A stretch of 64,000 nucleotides of DNA from an uncultured Bacteroidales bacterium (GTDB lineage Bacteria > Bacteroidota > Bacteroidia > Bacteroidales > P3): NCBI GenBank assembly GCA_900315935.1, contig ONBB01000008.1, positions 39,443-103,442 on the forward strand, in the 5' to 3' direction. Shown piece after piece: positions 41,434-50,103 of this stretch. Numbering within the stretch: position 1 is the first letter of the stretch; each line of letters starts with the position of its first letter. Below the pieces are notes generated by a model that saw only the letters and a list, made by a program, of their open reading frames with translations, had not been told where the DNA came from and searched no databases. The translations under genes and the position numbers were made by a program.

Positions 41434-42471
41434 TCAACATCCGCCGAGGGCCGCCTGGATGGCCATCTCGTAGAGCTCGGCGGGGGCGATGCCCATGGCG
41501 CGGGCCTGCTTGGGGACGATGCTCTCGGCGCTTTGGCCGGGGATGGTGTTGACTTCGAGGAAGTAGAGCTCGCGGCGCTCCTCGTCATAGATGTAGTCGA
41601 AGCGCACGATGCCGCTGCAGCCCAGCAGGTCGTAGAGGCGATAGGAGACTTCTTGGATATGGTGCGCGACCTCGGGCGCGACCTCGGCGGGCGTAACCTC
41701 GTTGCTGAAGCCGTCGTACTTGGCCGCGTAGTCGAAGAATTCATGTCCGCCGGTGGGGATGATTTCGGTGACGGGGAAGACTAGCTTGTGCTTGAAGTCG
41801 GGGTGCCAGTTCTCGTACTTCGACCCTTTGGCGAACTGGAAGACGCCGCAGTCGAACTCGCGGCCCGCGATGAACTCCTCGACCAGCACCTGGCGGTCTT
41901 CGGCAAAAGCCTCGCGGATGGCGGGCAGGAGCTGCTCGCGGCTCTTCACCTTGGTGGTGGCGACGCTGCTTCCGCCGGCGGCGGGTTTGACGAAGACGGG
42001 GTAGCCCAGGCCCTGCACCAGCTCGTCGAGCTTGGCCTCGGTGGGCGGCTCCTTGTAGAGCAGGACGGAGCGGGCCACCTTGACCAGCCCTGTCGCCGCC
42101 ACCACGGGGTTGCAGTACCCCTTGTGGAAGGTCAGTGCCGAGGTGTAGAAGCCGCAGGTGGTGTACTTGATGCCGAGCATGTCGAGGTAGCCCTGCAGCA
42201 CGCCGTTCTCGCCCGGGTTGCCGTGGATGATGATGAAGGCCAGGTCGAAGCGCACCTTCTGCCCGTCGACCGTGATGCTGAAATCGTTGCGGTCCACCGG
42301 CACCTTCTCTTCGCCGCGGGTGAGGCCGTACCACTCCTCGCGCGTGATTACTATTTTATATACGTTGTATTTCGCGTGGTCGAGCTGCCCGTACACCTGG
42401 TTGCCGCTGGCAATCGAGATGTCGAACTCGCCGCTGTATCCGCCCATCACCAGGGCTATGTTCTTCTTCAT
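41434..42471 (-). CDS. ddl: D-alanine--D-alanine ligase
   Basis: Makes D-Ala-D-Ala for peptidoglycan; 345 residues, normal length. N-terminal substrate motif LVMGGYSGEFDIS, HGNPGENG, the ATP-grasp core (FVKPAAGGSSVATTKV) and the C-terminal EVNTIPGQS metal/substrate motif. Start at MKKNIALVMGG (42471). An exact CAATAAA-N13-CGTTA element lies 19 nt upstream and overlaps the stop of the GSCFA gene. Confidence 0.96.
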   Translation of the reverse strand: MKKNIALVMGGYSGEFDISIASGNQVYGQLDHAKYNVYKIVITREEWYGLTRGEEKVPVDRNDFSITVDGQKVRFDLAFIIIHGNPGENGVLQGYLDMLGIKYTTCGFYTSALTFHKGYCNPVVAATGLVKVARSVLLYKEPPTEAKLDELVQGLGYPVFVKPAAGGSSVATTKVKSREQLLPAIREAFAEDRQVLVEEFIAGREFDCGVFQFAKGSKYENWHPDFKHKLVFPVTEIIPTGGHEFFDYAAKYDGFSNEVTPAEVAPEVAHHIQEVSYRLYDLLGCSGIVRFDYIYDEERRELYFLEVNTIPGQSAESIVPKQARAMGIAPAELYEMAIQAALGGC

Positions 42472-42490
42472 ATTGGATGTTTTTGCGTCA

Positions 42491-42515
42491 TAACGCGGCA
42501 CAGTCCGTTTTATTG
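42491..42515 (-). promoter_or_regulatory. CAATAAA-N13-CGTTA element before ddl
   Basis: Exact copy on minus; its CAATAA is also the last Gln codon and stop of the GSCFA gene. Confidence 0.6.
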
Positions 42516-43421
42516 TGCCAGCACGTCGACCCGCAGCGGGATGTGCCGTCGGCGTTTCGCCTGCTTGGCGTTGTTGTGGACCTGCTGGATGGTGGCGGGC
42601 GTCATGGTGGCGCGCTGGAAGCGGTCGTAGACGATGTCTTCAGCCAGGGCGCTGGGGTGCGACAGGTCGGGGCCGTAGAAGCGGTAGTCGCGCAACTCGT
42701 CGAGCACTATCTCGTAGGCGGGGAAGTAGGAAATTGAAAATTGAGAATTGAAAATTGAAACCAATTCCTCCACGGCCAGCAGCAGCGTGGCCTTGCTCAC
42801 CTGGTTGCCGTGGGCGCCGTCGGCCATGTGGCGTATGGGGCTGACGGTGAGGATGGTTATGAGTTCGGAGTTATAAGCTATGAGTTTTTGCAGCAGGGGC
42901 TTCCATCTGCCCACCGTCTCCTCCACCGATATGCGGCGGCGGGTGAAATGCCGGGGCGGCAGCTTGTGGCAGTTCGCCACCACCATCCCATTCCCCTCTC
43001 CTGCGGGATTGGATGCGAGGCTGAACACATACGCCGTGCCGAAGGTCAGCATCAGCACCCTGGCCTCCCGCAACGCACTGTGCGCCTGGCGGATGCGGCT
43101 GTTGCAGGCGGCGAGGCACTCCTCCACGGTGGGGCGCGAGAAAGAGCCGTGGTGGTGCCACGAGTGGAAGAGGCCGTCGTGCCGCACCAGGTCGTCGGAC
43201 GTGATTTCGCGGCAGTCGACGATGCGCTCCAGAGCCTCGGCCACCGACAGCGGGTTGTAGAGCGTGCCGAAGGGGTTGCGCTCCACGCGGAACCCGCCCT
43301 CCTCGAGCCGCGTCCCGATGGCATCGGCAAAACACGACCCAAGCGTAACAACGCCATCCTCCAGCCCAAGGCTGAACCCCATCGGCGCAACCTCGACAGA
43401 AGTAAACAGTCTAGCAGTCAT
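42510..43421 (-). CDS. GSCFA domain-containing protein
   Basis: 303 residues of the GSCFA family (PF08885), named for the motif seen here as TLGSCFADAIG; also FGTLYNP, LTFGTAYVF and TVSPIRH, consistent with an SGNH-like hydrolase fold. Biological role unknown; possibly polysaccharide deacylation. Two segments, LIAYNSELITI and LVSIFNSQFSISY, are encoded by AACTCATAACTC-type and TTTCAATTTTC-type repeats. Preceded by an exact CAATAAA-N13-CGTTA element and followed by ddl. Confidence 0.88.
   Translation of the reverse strand: MTARLFTSVEVAPMGFSLGLEDGVVTLGSCFADAIGTRLEEGGFRVERNPFGTLYNPLSVAEALERIVDCREITSDDLVRHDGLFHSWHHHGSFSRPTVEECLAACNSRIRQAHSALREARVLMLTFGTAYVFSLASNPAGEGNGMVVANCHKLPPRHFTRRRISVEETVGRWKPLLQKLIAYNSELITILTVSPIRHMADGAHGNQVSKATLLLAVEELVSIFNSQFSISYFPAYEIVLDELRDYRFYGPDLSHPSALAEDIVYDRFQRATMTPATIQQVHNNAKQAKRRRHIPLRVDVLAQ
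42729..42762. repeat. In-frame TTTCAATTCTC repeat in GSCFA gene
   Basis: On minus: TTTCAAT, TTTCAAT, TCTCAAT, TTTCAAT-type units encode VSIFNSQFSIS. Confidence 0.75.
42855..42886. repeat. In-frame AACTCATAACTC repeat in GSCFA gene
   Basis: Minus-strand ACTCATA, GCTTATA, ACTCCGA, ACTCATA units encode LIAYNSELIT. Confidence 0.6.
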
Positions 43422-43442
43422 ATCTCATATCATTTTCCCTTA

Positions 43443-43467
43443 TAACGCCTGCCTCTATTATTTATTG
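43443..43467 (-). promoter_or_regulatory. CAATAAA-N13-CGTTA element before GSCFA gene
   Basis: Exact copy on minus, about 21 nt before the ATG at 43421. Confidence 0.6.
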
Positions 43468-43507
43468 CGTTCCATATCACACTCACTTCCAACGTCCTAA
43501 ATATCCG

Positions 43508-43544
43508 CTGGCCAAATCTGGAATTGAATTCCAGATTTGGCCAG
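43508..43544. terminator. Perfect 18-bp palindromic hairpin
   Basis: Arms 43508-43525 and 43527-43544 around a single base; lies downstream of the minus-strand lipoprotein gene. Very stable; probably a terminator without a T-run. Confidence 0.6.
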
Positions 43545-43602
43545 CGCTTATGAAGTCAAACACAATACAACTACTCGGATAGCGTATTAAAAAGTATCTT
43601 GA

Positions 43603-44079
43603 CTAGTTATAATGGGACCATGTTTCCCGTTCTTTGTCGTTCCAAAAATCTATTTTTATTGGATAACAATCGGTCCGGTTGCGGGTATACACGTCCAAAC
43701 TCAAGGTATGGTCGCTCTTCCAATCGCAGCCTCCGATATCCAACAATGTTTCTTCAAACGGAATCTTCAGTGTGGAGATAAGCCTGTTGTCGAAATAGAC
43801 AAGCACTTCGTCCCACGCGTTTCCCTCATAGTCCCATGCCTGCACCTTGCATTTCACACTCATGCCCTCATAGTCCCAGTCGCCTTCCTTCCCGTTCTGA
43901 TTCAGCATGGCATCGATGCGGCAATAGAGGCTAGGGAGCTGCAATGTGTCATGATACATCACCCCTTCTATAGGGCCAATAACATATTGCCTATAAACTG
44001 GCAACTCGCGATCCTTGCTGCAGGATCCCATCAGCATGGCGAGCACCGCCACCGCTGCTAACATTTTTGCTTTCTTCAT
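43603..44079 (-). CDS. Small lipoprotein of unknown function
   Basis: 158 residues with lipobox MGSC (Cys20). The mature part is strand-rich and carries acidic and aromatic residues (WDYEGMSVKCKVQAWDYEG). I do not recognise a family. Start chosen at MKKAKMLAAVAVL; upstream codons in the frame have no signal. It lies 26 nt after the BspA-like gene on the same strand, so the two may be co-transcribed. Confidence 0.7.
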   Translation of the reverse strand: MKKAKMLAAVAVLAMLMGSCSKDRELPVYRQYVIGPIEGVMYHDTLQLPSLYCRIDAMLNQNGKEGDWDYEGMSVKCKVQAWDYEGNAWDEVLVYFDNRLISTLKIPFEETLLDIGGCDWKSDHTLSLDVYTRNRTDCYPIKIDFWNDKERETWSHYN

Positions 44080-44105
44080 ATTAACGTTTATTTTAGGATT
44101 TATAT

Positions 44106-46400
44106 TTACATCACGACGACCTTCCTCGCACTCGATTCTCCGATGCGAACAAGATAGAGGCCTTTCTTTACGCGGCGGGCACCGTCGCCCCGCCACCGGT
44201 GCACCATTCTGCCCATCACATCATACACGCTCACCACCTCCTGCACGGCGCCTTCTACTACGATTTTCCCTTCACTGACATAAACCTCGTATGCCTCATC
44301 CAGCGCATCTTCAATGCCCTCCGTCTCGCAGTACAGATTGAGTCTGCTCCATGGCTCGGTATTGCGATACGCGTCGAGAGCCGTGCAAGGAACCTTCATG
44401 ACAATTTCCGACCGGAGAGAACCCATAGGTACAAACGTTGGAGGTGTTTCGGCGAATGATATTATAGTATCCAACGTACTTGTATTTTCTATTGTACCCC
44501 CCGGGATACTGGCAACACGATCCCCAATAACGAACAATTTAAAAGAAGGACAGCCAGAAAGCAAATCAACTCCTCCCTGAAGCCAAATGCCTCCGCTATA
44601 ATAGCAACTATCTGCATTAAGTGTTACCGTCTGCAGTCTATTGCAATTATTAAGGGCACTATGCCCTATCCACTTCACCGATCGTGGAATGGTGACACTG
44701 GTCAGACTGCTGTAGGCCAGGGCCCATTCGCCAATCGTGTCTACAGAGGCCGGAATATCCACCGCACCCAAATTGCCTTCGAAGCCGGTCAGCACGGTCT
44801 TGCTATTGTCGGTATATATAAGTCCGTTCTCCACATACCCATTTAGGGTCTTTGCCCCCCAAGGTGCCCCCTCCAGCGTGCTGGAGTACACCACGTTGTT
44901 TGCTCGATAGAACGCGTCGCCGCCAATAGCGGTGACTGTATTCGGCACTATTATTGTGCCACTGTACCCGAAAGCGTAACGGCTTATCTGGCTCACCGAT
45001 GCCGGAATGGTGGTGCGCAACTCCGCCTGTCCCCAAAATGCAGATGGCCCGATCTTCGCCACATTGCCAGGGATGGTGGTGTTTTTGCACCCCGCCAGCA
45101 GCGTGTTGGTTGCGGTCTCGATGATTGCATTGCAGTTGCCTCGGCTGTCGTATTTTGTATTCCCGGGCTCGACAACGATAGATGTAAGATTATTGCAACC
45201 TCTAAATGGATTTGTTCCCAAATCATAATCATGCGGGATGCTGGTCACCGAGGCAGGTAAGATAACCGATGTCAATCCGCTGCAGTCACGAAAAGCACTT
45301 CCTTCAATTGTGGTCAATGTGCCAGGCAATGTGATAGAAGTCAGCCCGCTGCAGCCATAGAAAGCATAACTGCCAATGCTGGCAAGCCCATTGGACAGGG
45401 TGACCGAAGTCAGCCCGCTGCACCTAAAGAAAGCATGACGGCCAATGCTGGTAAGCCCATTGGGCAGGGTGACCGAGGCCAACCCGCTGCAGCCAGAGAA
45501 AGCAGATTCACCAATGCTGGTAATGGTACCGGGTATAACTGTGTTCACACATCCCTTTATGAGCGTGTTGGTGGCAGTCTCAATCAGGGCATTGCAATCG
45601 TTGCGGCTGTCATACACCGTATTACCCTGCGCCACCGCAATGGAGGTGATGTTATCACAACCACTGAAAGCAGAACCTCCAATGCTGGTCACCGAACTGG
45701 GGATGACCACGGAGGCCAGGTTGCGGCAATCGGAAAATGCAAGCTCACCAATGGTGGCAACAGAATTGGGAATGTCAATGGTCGTGAGCGCACGACATGA
45801 CGAGAATGCCCAGCGATCAATGAGAGTTACGGAGGCTGGAATAGTTACAGAGGTCAAATTGTAACATTCGGAAAATGCACTGCGGCTGATAGTGGTAACT
45901 CCATTCCCGATAATAGCGGAAATGAGATTTCTGCATACGTAGAACACCCTTTCTCCAAGGCTGTCCACGGAATTGGGTATCACCACAGAGGTCAACGAAT
46001 GGCACCAAGAGAAAGCCTCGTCCCTGATTTTTGTCACCGAACCGGGTATCGACACGGTGTTCATCCCACAGCTGTAGAAAGCCTCTTCGCCGATGATTCT
46101 CACCGTGTTCGGGATCACCACTGAAGTGATATAACCGCAATAGGAAAATGCACCACTTCCAATGGCACTGACGGTGTATGTCGTACCGTTGTGACTCACC
46201 GACTGCGGTATGCTCAAATCACCCTGCATGTCACTAGAATTGTACGAACCATAGGGTTTGACCACGTGTGCCTCTCCATCCACAATCTTGTAGTACAGCG
46301 TCTGTCCGCTTGGCGCCACGGCGGAAAAATCGTGCGTCTGCGCAAGGGCGACATTCGCCAGCAATAGCACCGCCACCCACAGAAGCAGTTTTCGTCTCAT
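44106..46400 (-). CDS. BspA-like leucine-rich repeat surface protein with T9SS tail
   Basis: 764 residues. Signal peptide (MRRKLLLWVAVLLLANVALAQ), then more than a dozen LRR_5 repeats of about 23 residues of the type SVTIPxSVTxIGxxAFxxC, interrupted twice by a TKYDSRGNCNAIIETATNTL-like module. C-terminal region ends GLYLVRIGESSARKVVVM, a type A T9SS sorting signal. BspA-like proteins mediate binding to host proteins or other bacteria in oral and gut Bacteroidales; that role is inferred. Start at MRRK (46400) because the 51 codons upstream show no signal-peptide character. Confidence 0.9.
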   Translation of the reverse strand: MRRKLLLWVAVLLLANVALAQTHDFSAVAPSGQTLYYKIVDGEAHVVKPYGSYNSSDMQGDLSIPQSVSHNGTTYTVSAIGSGAFSYCGYITSVVIPNTVRIIGEEAFYSCGMNTVSIPGSVTKIRDEAFSWCHSLTSVVIPNSVDSLGERVFYVCRNLISAIIGNGVTTISRSAFSECYNLTSVTIPASVTLIDRWAFSSCRALTTIDIPNSVATIGELAFSDCRNLASVVIPSSVTSIGGSAFSGCDNITSIAVAQGNTVYDSRNDCNALIETATNTLIKGCVNTVIPGTITSIGESAFSGCSGLASVTLPNGLTSIGRHAFFRCSGLTSVTLSNGLASIGSYAFYGCSGLTSITLPGTLTTIEGSAFRDCSGLTSVILPASVTSIPHDYDLGTNPFRGCNNLTSIVVEPGNTKYDSRGNCNAIIETATNTLLAGCKNTTIPGNVAKIGPSAFWGQAELRTTIPASVSQISRYAFGYSGTIIVPNTVTAIGGDAFYRANNVVYSSTLEGAPWGAKTLNGYVENGLIYTDNSKTVLTGFEGNLGAVDIPASVDTIGEWALAYSSLTSVTIPRSVKWIGHSALNNCNRLQTVTLNADSCYYSGGIWLQGGVDLLSGCPSFKLFVIGDRVASIPGGTIENTSTLDTIISFAETPPTFVPMGSLRSEIVMKVPCTALDAYRNTEPWSRLNLYCETEGIEDALDEAYEVYVSEGKIVVEGAVQEVVSVYDVMGRMVHRWRGDGARRVKKGLYLVRIGESSARKVVVM

Positions 46401-46850
46401 TGTTCTTTGTGCACGGTTATATACCATCGGCCCCTCGGTTTTTGGTCGTGCCCTGGTTCCCGGTGAGGCGAGGTTAGTGGTGGTATAAAAAAAGAAGCGC
46501 GGGAACCAAGTTTCTTGCCACTTATCCCGCTTGTAAGGCTCTGGTACGCCCATCTACCGAGGATAAGCAGTGCCCGATGCCCACGCTGGATATATACATA
46601 TACAATAACAATGTATATATTCCACCTATGGACGTCGCAACATGCTTTTACCGTGCGGTAGATTAGCGAATTTACCAGATTCTACAAGCCGCAGATAAAC
46701 GCTGTCAACAACGTCTTCTTTCTTTTTGAACTCTCTGTCGCCCACCCCCTTGCCCTCGCGGACACCGGGCGGAACGACGCTGCAAAAATACAAACATTTT
46801 CCCATCCAGCAAAATATATTTTTTCACGCCCATATTTCACCCTCCTCTGA
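46401..46850. other. Intergenic region upstream of BspA-like and TonB receptor genes
   Basis: Contains an AT palindrome (GATATATACAT ... ATGTATATATTC, 46589-46621) and TATA-type sequences but no gene. I looked for a cobalamin riboswitch before the BtuB-like receptor and found no B12 box. Confidence 0.5.
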
Positions 46851-46990
46851 CCCTCCCCAGGCGAGGCCGAAGAGAGGAAGAAGAGGGGAAGAAGAGGATA
46901 CCTCTAAATCGCGTTTAATCAGGCTGTTGCAGACGGGCAATTTTTGCCCGATTTTCGACTTTTTCTCAAAAAAAATCACACTTTTTCACG
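46850..46990 (+). repeat. Dispersed intergenic element, copy B
   Basis: GGCCGAAGAGAGG, then AAGAAGAGGGGAAGAAGAGG plus ATACC (46866-46902), then CTGTTGCAGACGGG, a hairpin CGGGCAA/TTGCCCG (46934-46950) and a T-rich end. Confidence 0.75.
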
Positions 46991-46996
46991 CGGCCG

Positions 46997-47021
46997 CAAT
47001 AAAGACTGCCAAACGGCGTTA
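46997..47021 (+). promoter_or_regulatory. CAATAAA-N13-CGTTA element before TonB receptor
   Basis: Exact copy, 28 nt before the ATG at 47050; a GTTAC/GTAAC mini-hairpin follows. Confidence 0.6.
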
Positions 47022-47049
47022 CTATGGGCGTAACTTTAAATCAATCAAC

Positions 47050-49041
47050 ATGTACCAACCCAAACAACACACTGGCGCGCTGCGCTTCCGCCGGTTCTGC
47101 CGTGCGGGGTGGGCGGCCTTCAGCTCGATGCACCGCGAGGTTACCATCGGGCGGCTGGCTGTCCGCGTGGCCGACAACAGCCTCTGCAAGGTGGCCGTCT
47201 GCTGCCTGCTGACCGCTGTCGGCTCTCCCCTGATGGCACAGACCGACGACGACCGCGAGGTGCGCACGCTGCCCGAGGTGGAGGTGCTGCTTGCCTCCGA
47301 CTCGCTGGGCTCGGCCTCCGAGCCTGCTGCGGTACTCACCGCAGACGAACTCCAACAACACAACATCCGTACCCTTGCCGACCTCGTGGCCCTGCTGCCC
47401 GGGGTGGATCTCCGTGTGCGCGGCGTAGGCGATGCGCAGGGCGACCTCTCGCTGCGCGGCGGCACGTTCGACCAGACGTTGCTGCTGCTCAACGGCATCA
47501 ACCTCACCGACCCCCAGACGGGGCACCACACGATGGACATCCCACTGGACATCAGCATGGTGCAGCGCGTCGAGCTGCTCACGCCGGCCCTGTGCCTAGC
47601 GCGCGGCGTGGTGGCCTTCTGCGGCGCGGTGAACATCGTGGTCTGCGACGACTACCGCGACCGCCTGCTGGCCGACCTCTCCATCGGTATACACGGCACC
47701 GCCAAGGCATCGCTCCTGGCCACCAAGGCGCTGGGCGACTGGGCGTTGACCACTGCCGCCATCTATAGCCGAAGCGACGGCTACATGCCCAACACCGACT
47801 ACCGCCACGGCAGCCTCCTGCTGCAGGCGCGGCGCCAGGGGTGGCACCTCCAGCTCAGCGGCCAGCTCAAGGGCTTCGGCAGCCAGGCTTTCTATTCCAC
47901 CGCCTACCCCGACCAGTACGAGGCCACGCGCACCCTCGTCGCCTCGGTCTCCAACCATTTCCAGCTTTCCGCTTTCCGCTTTCAACTCTCCTCCTACTTC
48001 CGCCTCCACGGCGACCGCTTCGAGCTCTTCCGCGAGGGCTATGTGGACAGCGTACCCTCCTGGTATTCAGGGCACAACCACCACCTGTCCAGCCTCGGCG
48101 GCCTGCGCCTGCGCGCCACGCGTCCCCTGCCCGTGGGCGAGCTCATCGCCGGTGCCGAGGTGCGCCGCGAGGGCATCCGCAGCAACGTGCTGGGGCTGCC
48201 CGACAGCACCCTGAAGCCACCCTATACTCGCGCCGACAGCCGCCTGAATGCCAGCCTTTTCGGTGGCTATGCCCTGCGCCGCGGCCGCTTCAGTGCCCAA
48301 GCCGTCGCCCTCGGCCTCCACAACAGCCGCTACGGCTTCGACTACGGCCTCGCCGCCAACGCCGACTATCAACTTCCCACTTTCAACCTTCAACTTTCAG
48401 CCTCCCGCACCTTCCGCCAGCCCACCTTCACCGACCTCTACTACCAGGGGCCCAGCCAGCAGGCCAATCCCGACCTCGGCCCCGAGGCCAGCACCAACCT
48501 CGAGCTGGCCCTGCGAGGTAAAGTTTCAATTTTCAATTTACAATTTACAATTTACCACCGTGCCGGCGTGGACATCATCGGCTGGGTGCGCCCCACGGAG
48601 GAGGACCTCTGGCTCTCGATGAACCACACCGCCGTCGACGCCACCGGCCTCGATGCGGCAGCCCGTTTCCAATTTTCAATTTTCAATTTTCAATTCAACT
48701 ACTCCTTCTGCCACATCGCCGCCGACAGCCGCGGTCTCCTCTCCAGCTCGGCTCTCGACCACCTGCGCCACCGCCTTGCCGCCCGTATGGACTTTGCCAT
48801 TTCCTCGTTCCACTTCAAGTTGGGCGCCGCCTACCGCTACCGCGAGGGGCAGTATGTGGCTGACGGGCAGCGGCATGACTACGGTGGCGTGCTGCTGGTG
48901 GATGCCGGCCTGGAGCGTGCCTTCGGGTCGGCCACCCTCTACCTGCAGGCGTACAACCTACTGAATGCCAGCTACCGCGACTATGGCGGCGTGCCCCAAC
49001 CCGGCATCACCGCCACCGCAGGTCTGCGATTGGGTTTGTGA
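47050..49041 (+). CDS. BtuB-like TonB-dependent outer membrane receptor
   Basis: 663 residues. Starts with an extended signal region (RFRRFCRAGWAAFSSMHREVTIGRL) before the hydrophobic signal (VAVCCLLTAVGSPLMAQ), a pattern seen in Bacteroides BtuB-type receptors. Plug domain: LPEVEVLLASDS, LADLVALLPGVDLRVRG, LSLRGGTFDQTLLLLNGINLTDPQTGHH; then a 22-strand barrel ending YNLLNASYRDYGGVPQPGITATAGLRLGL. Imports a large ligand (vitamin B12 or a siderophore) with TonB-ExbBD energy; ligand unknown. Four barrel strands are encoded by TTTCAATTT-type repeats. The open frame extends 108 codons upstream through repeat copy B and is ignored. Confidence 0.9.
   Translation: MYQPKQHTGALRFRRFCRAGWAAFSSMHREVTIGRLAVRVADNSLCKVAVCCLLTAVGSPLMAQTDDDREVRTLPEVEVLLASDSLGSASEPAAVLTADELQQHNIRTLADLVALLPGVDLRVRGVGDAQGDLSLRGGTFDQTLLLLNGINLTDPQTGHHTMDIPLDISMVQRVELLTPALCLARGVVAFCGAVNIVVCDDYRDRLLADLSIGIHGTAKASLLATKALGDWALTTAAIYSRSDGYMPNTDYRHGSLLLQARRQGWHLQLSGQLKGFGSQAFYSTAYPDQYEATRTLVASVSNHFQLSAFRFQLSSYFRLHGDRFELFREGYVDSVPSWYSGHNHHLSSLGGLRLRATRPLPVGELIAGAEVRREGIRSNVLGLPDSTLKPPYTRADSRLNASLFGGYALRRGRFSAQAVALGLHNSRYGFDYGLAANADYQLPTFNLQLSASRTFRQPTFTDLYYQGPSQQANPDLGPEASTNLELALRGKVSIFNLQFTIYHRAGVDIIGWVRPTEEDLWLSMNHTAVDATGLDAAARFQFSIFNFQFNYSFCHIAADSRGLLSSSALDHLRHRLAARMDFAISSFHFKLGAAYRYREGQYVADGQRHDYGGVLLVDAGLERAFGSATLYLQAYNLLNASYRDYGGVPQPGITATAGLRLGL
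47951..47990. repeat. In-frame TTTCCAGCTTTCCGC repeat in TonB receptor (1)
   Basis: Units TTTCCAG, CTTTCCG, CTTTCCG, CTTTCAA encode HFQLSAFRFQLSSYF, an alternating strand pattern. Confidence 0.7.
48369..48400. repeat. In-frame CTTTCAACCTTCAA repeat in TonB receptor (2)
   Basis: Units encode LPTFNLQLSA. Confidence 0.65.
48523..48557. repeat. In-frame TTTCAATTTACAA repeat in TonB receptor (3)
   Basis: TTTCAA, TTTTCAA, TTTACAA, TTTACAA, TTTACC encode VSIFNLQFTIYH. Confidence 0.8.
48665..48699. repeat. In-frame CAATTTT repeat in TonB receptor (4)
   Basis: CAATTTT three times and CAATTCAAC encode FQFSIFNFQFNYS. Confidence 0.8.
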
Positions 49042-49064
49042 TTTTCAACTTTTTTGTATCTTTG
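49035..49064 (+). promoter_or_regulatory. Promoter of SUMF-like gene, overlapping the receptor stop
   Basis: -33 TTTG 49035-49038 (within the last receptor codons), -7 TATCTTTG 49057-49064. Confidence 0.65.
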
Positions 49065-49086
49065 CACATATAAACACCCTATATCT

Positions 49087-49887
49087 ATGACATTCAAAGG
49101 ACTGATACTCTTGCTTGTAACCGCCGCCATCGTGGCAGGGTTGGCATCGTTTACCATGCGTGGCGAGGAAGACGGCACCCTCTCGGTGGTCATCCCCGGC
49201 ACCGACTTCAAGGTCGACCTCGTGCTGGTGCGCGCCGGCACCTTCACCATGGGTGCCACGCCCGAGCAGAGCGACAAGACCAACTACGCCAAGCCCGTGC
49301 ACCAGGTAACCCTCACGCAGGACTACTACATGGCCACCACCGAGGTAACGCAGGGCCTATACCGCGCCGTGATAGGCGAGAACCCCAGCCGCTATGCCTA
49401 TGGCGACGACTACCCTGTGGACGGCGTTTCCTACCTCGACGCGCTGCGTTTCTGCGAACGTCTCACCGAGCTGACCGGCCGCCGCTTCAGCCTCCCCACC
49501 GAGGCACAGTGGGAGTACGCCGCCCGTGGCGGACACAAGGCCCCGAAGCAGCAGACGCCCTACGTGGGGAGCGCCAACATCGGCTCCGTGTGCTGGTACG
49601 ACCACAACGCCGGCGCCAAGCCCCACCCCGTGGCACAGAAGCAGCCCAACGCACTGGGAATCTACGACATGAGTGGCAACGTGTGGGAGTGGTGCCTCGA
49701 CTGGTACGACGACTACACCTCCGCCCCGCAGACCGACCCCACGGGTGCCCCTGGCGGCGCCATGCGCGTCAGCCGCGGTGGCTCGTGGTGCAACGGCTCC
49801 CGCTTCGCCCGCACCTCCAACCGCGACAGCTCGTTCCCCAACAGCAGCAACGACTGCCTGGGTTTCCGCGTGGTCATGCTCGACTGA
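49087..49887 (+). CDS. Formylglycine-generating-enzyme-like (SUMF1) domain protein
   Basis: 266 residues. N-terminal membrane anchor or signal (GLILLLVTAAIVAGLASFT), then a complete SUMF1/FGE-sulfatase domain: VRAGTFTMGAT, TTEVTQGLYRAVIGENPS, SLPTEAQWEYAARGG, GIYDMSGNVWEWCLDWY, SRGGSWCNGSRFARTSNR and LGFRVV. The true aerobic FGE has a redox Cys pair in the last region; only one Cys (GGSWC) is seen here, so oxidation of sulfatase Cys is unlikely. Many such proteins in Bacteroidota have other roles. Monocistronic. Confidence 0.85.
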   Translation: MTFKGLILLLVTAAIVAGLASFTMRGEEDGTLSVVIPGTDFKVDLVLVRAGTFTMGATPEQSDKTNYAKPVHQVTLTQDYYMATTEVTQGLYRAVIGENPSRYAYGDDYPVDGVSYLDALRFCERLTELTGRRFSLPTEAQWEYAARGGHKAPKQQTPYVGSANIGSVCWYDHNAGAKPHPVAQKQPNALGIYDMSGNVWEWCLDWYDDYTSAPQTDPTGAPGGAMRVSRGGSWCNGSRFARTSNRDSSFPNSSNDCLGFRVVMLD

Positions 49888-49925
49888 ACAATTAAGGAAA
49901 TTTCTGAGTAATACCAAACAAAAAA

Positions 49926-49952
49926 TCCCTGCAACTCGTTGAGTTGCAGGGA
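49926..49952. terminator. Terminator between SUMF-like gene and tRNA-Val
   Basis: Perfect 12-bp stem TCCCTGCAACTC/GAGTTGCAGGGA with 3-nt loop, followed on the minus strand by TTTTTTG. Confidence 0.85.
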
Positions 49953-49955
49953 TTG

Positions 49956-50030
49956 TGATCTGTACAAGATTTGAACTTGTGACCTCTTGCCTGTCAAGCA
50001 AGCGCTCTAAACCAACTGAGCTAACAGATC
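49956..50030 (-). tRNA. tRNA-Val (GAC)
   Basis: Minus strand: acceptor GATCTGT pairs with ACAGATC; anticodon arm CTTGC-TTGACAG-GCAAG with GAC; T-loop TTCAAAT; discriminator A; CCA not encoded. Confidence 0.94.
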
Positions 50031-50036
50031 ATTTTT

Positions 50037-50084
50037 CTCTCGAAATCGGGTGCAAAAGTACGAACATTTTGCAAACTGACCAAA
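50037..50084 (-). promoter_or_regulatory. tRNA-Val promoter
   Basis: Minus strand -33 TTTG (50081-50084), -7 TACTTTTG (50053-50060), then CACCCGATTTCGAGAG, as at the other tRNA units. Confidence 0.8.
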
Positions 50085-50103
50085 TTTTTTTTGAAAAAAA
50101 TTG

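Noticed and set aside
43508-43544. End of an insertion sequence
   Set aside because: A perfect 18-bp hairpin without a transposase or a second copy; a terminator fits better.
46401-47049. Cobalamin riboswitch before the BtuB-like receptor
   Set aside because: No B12 box or its pairing partners found; the region holds repeat copy B and a CAATAAA element instead.
46726-47049. 108-codon N-terminal extension of the TonB receptor
   Set aside because: It reads through a dispersed repeat and lacks signal-peptide character; the extended signal peptide begins at 47050.
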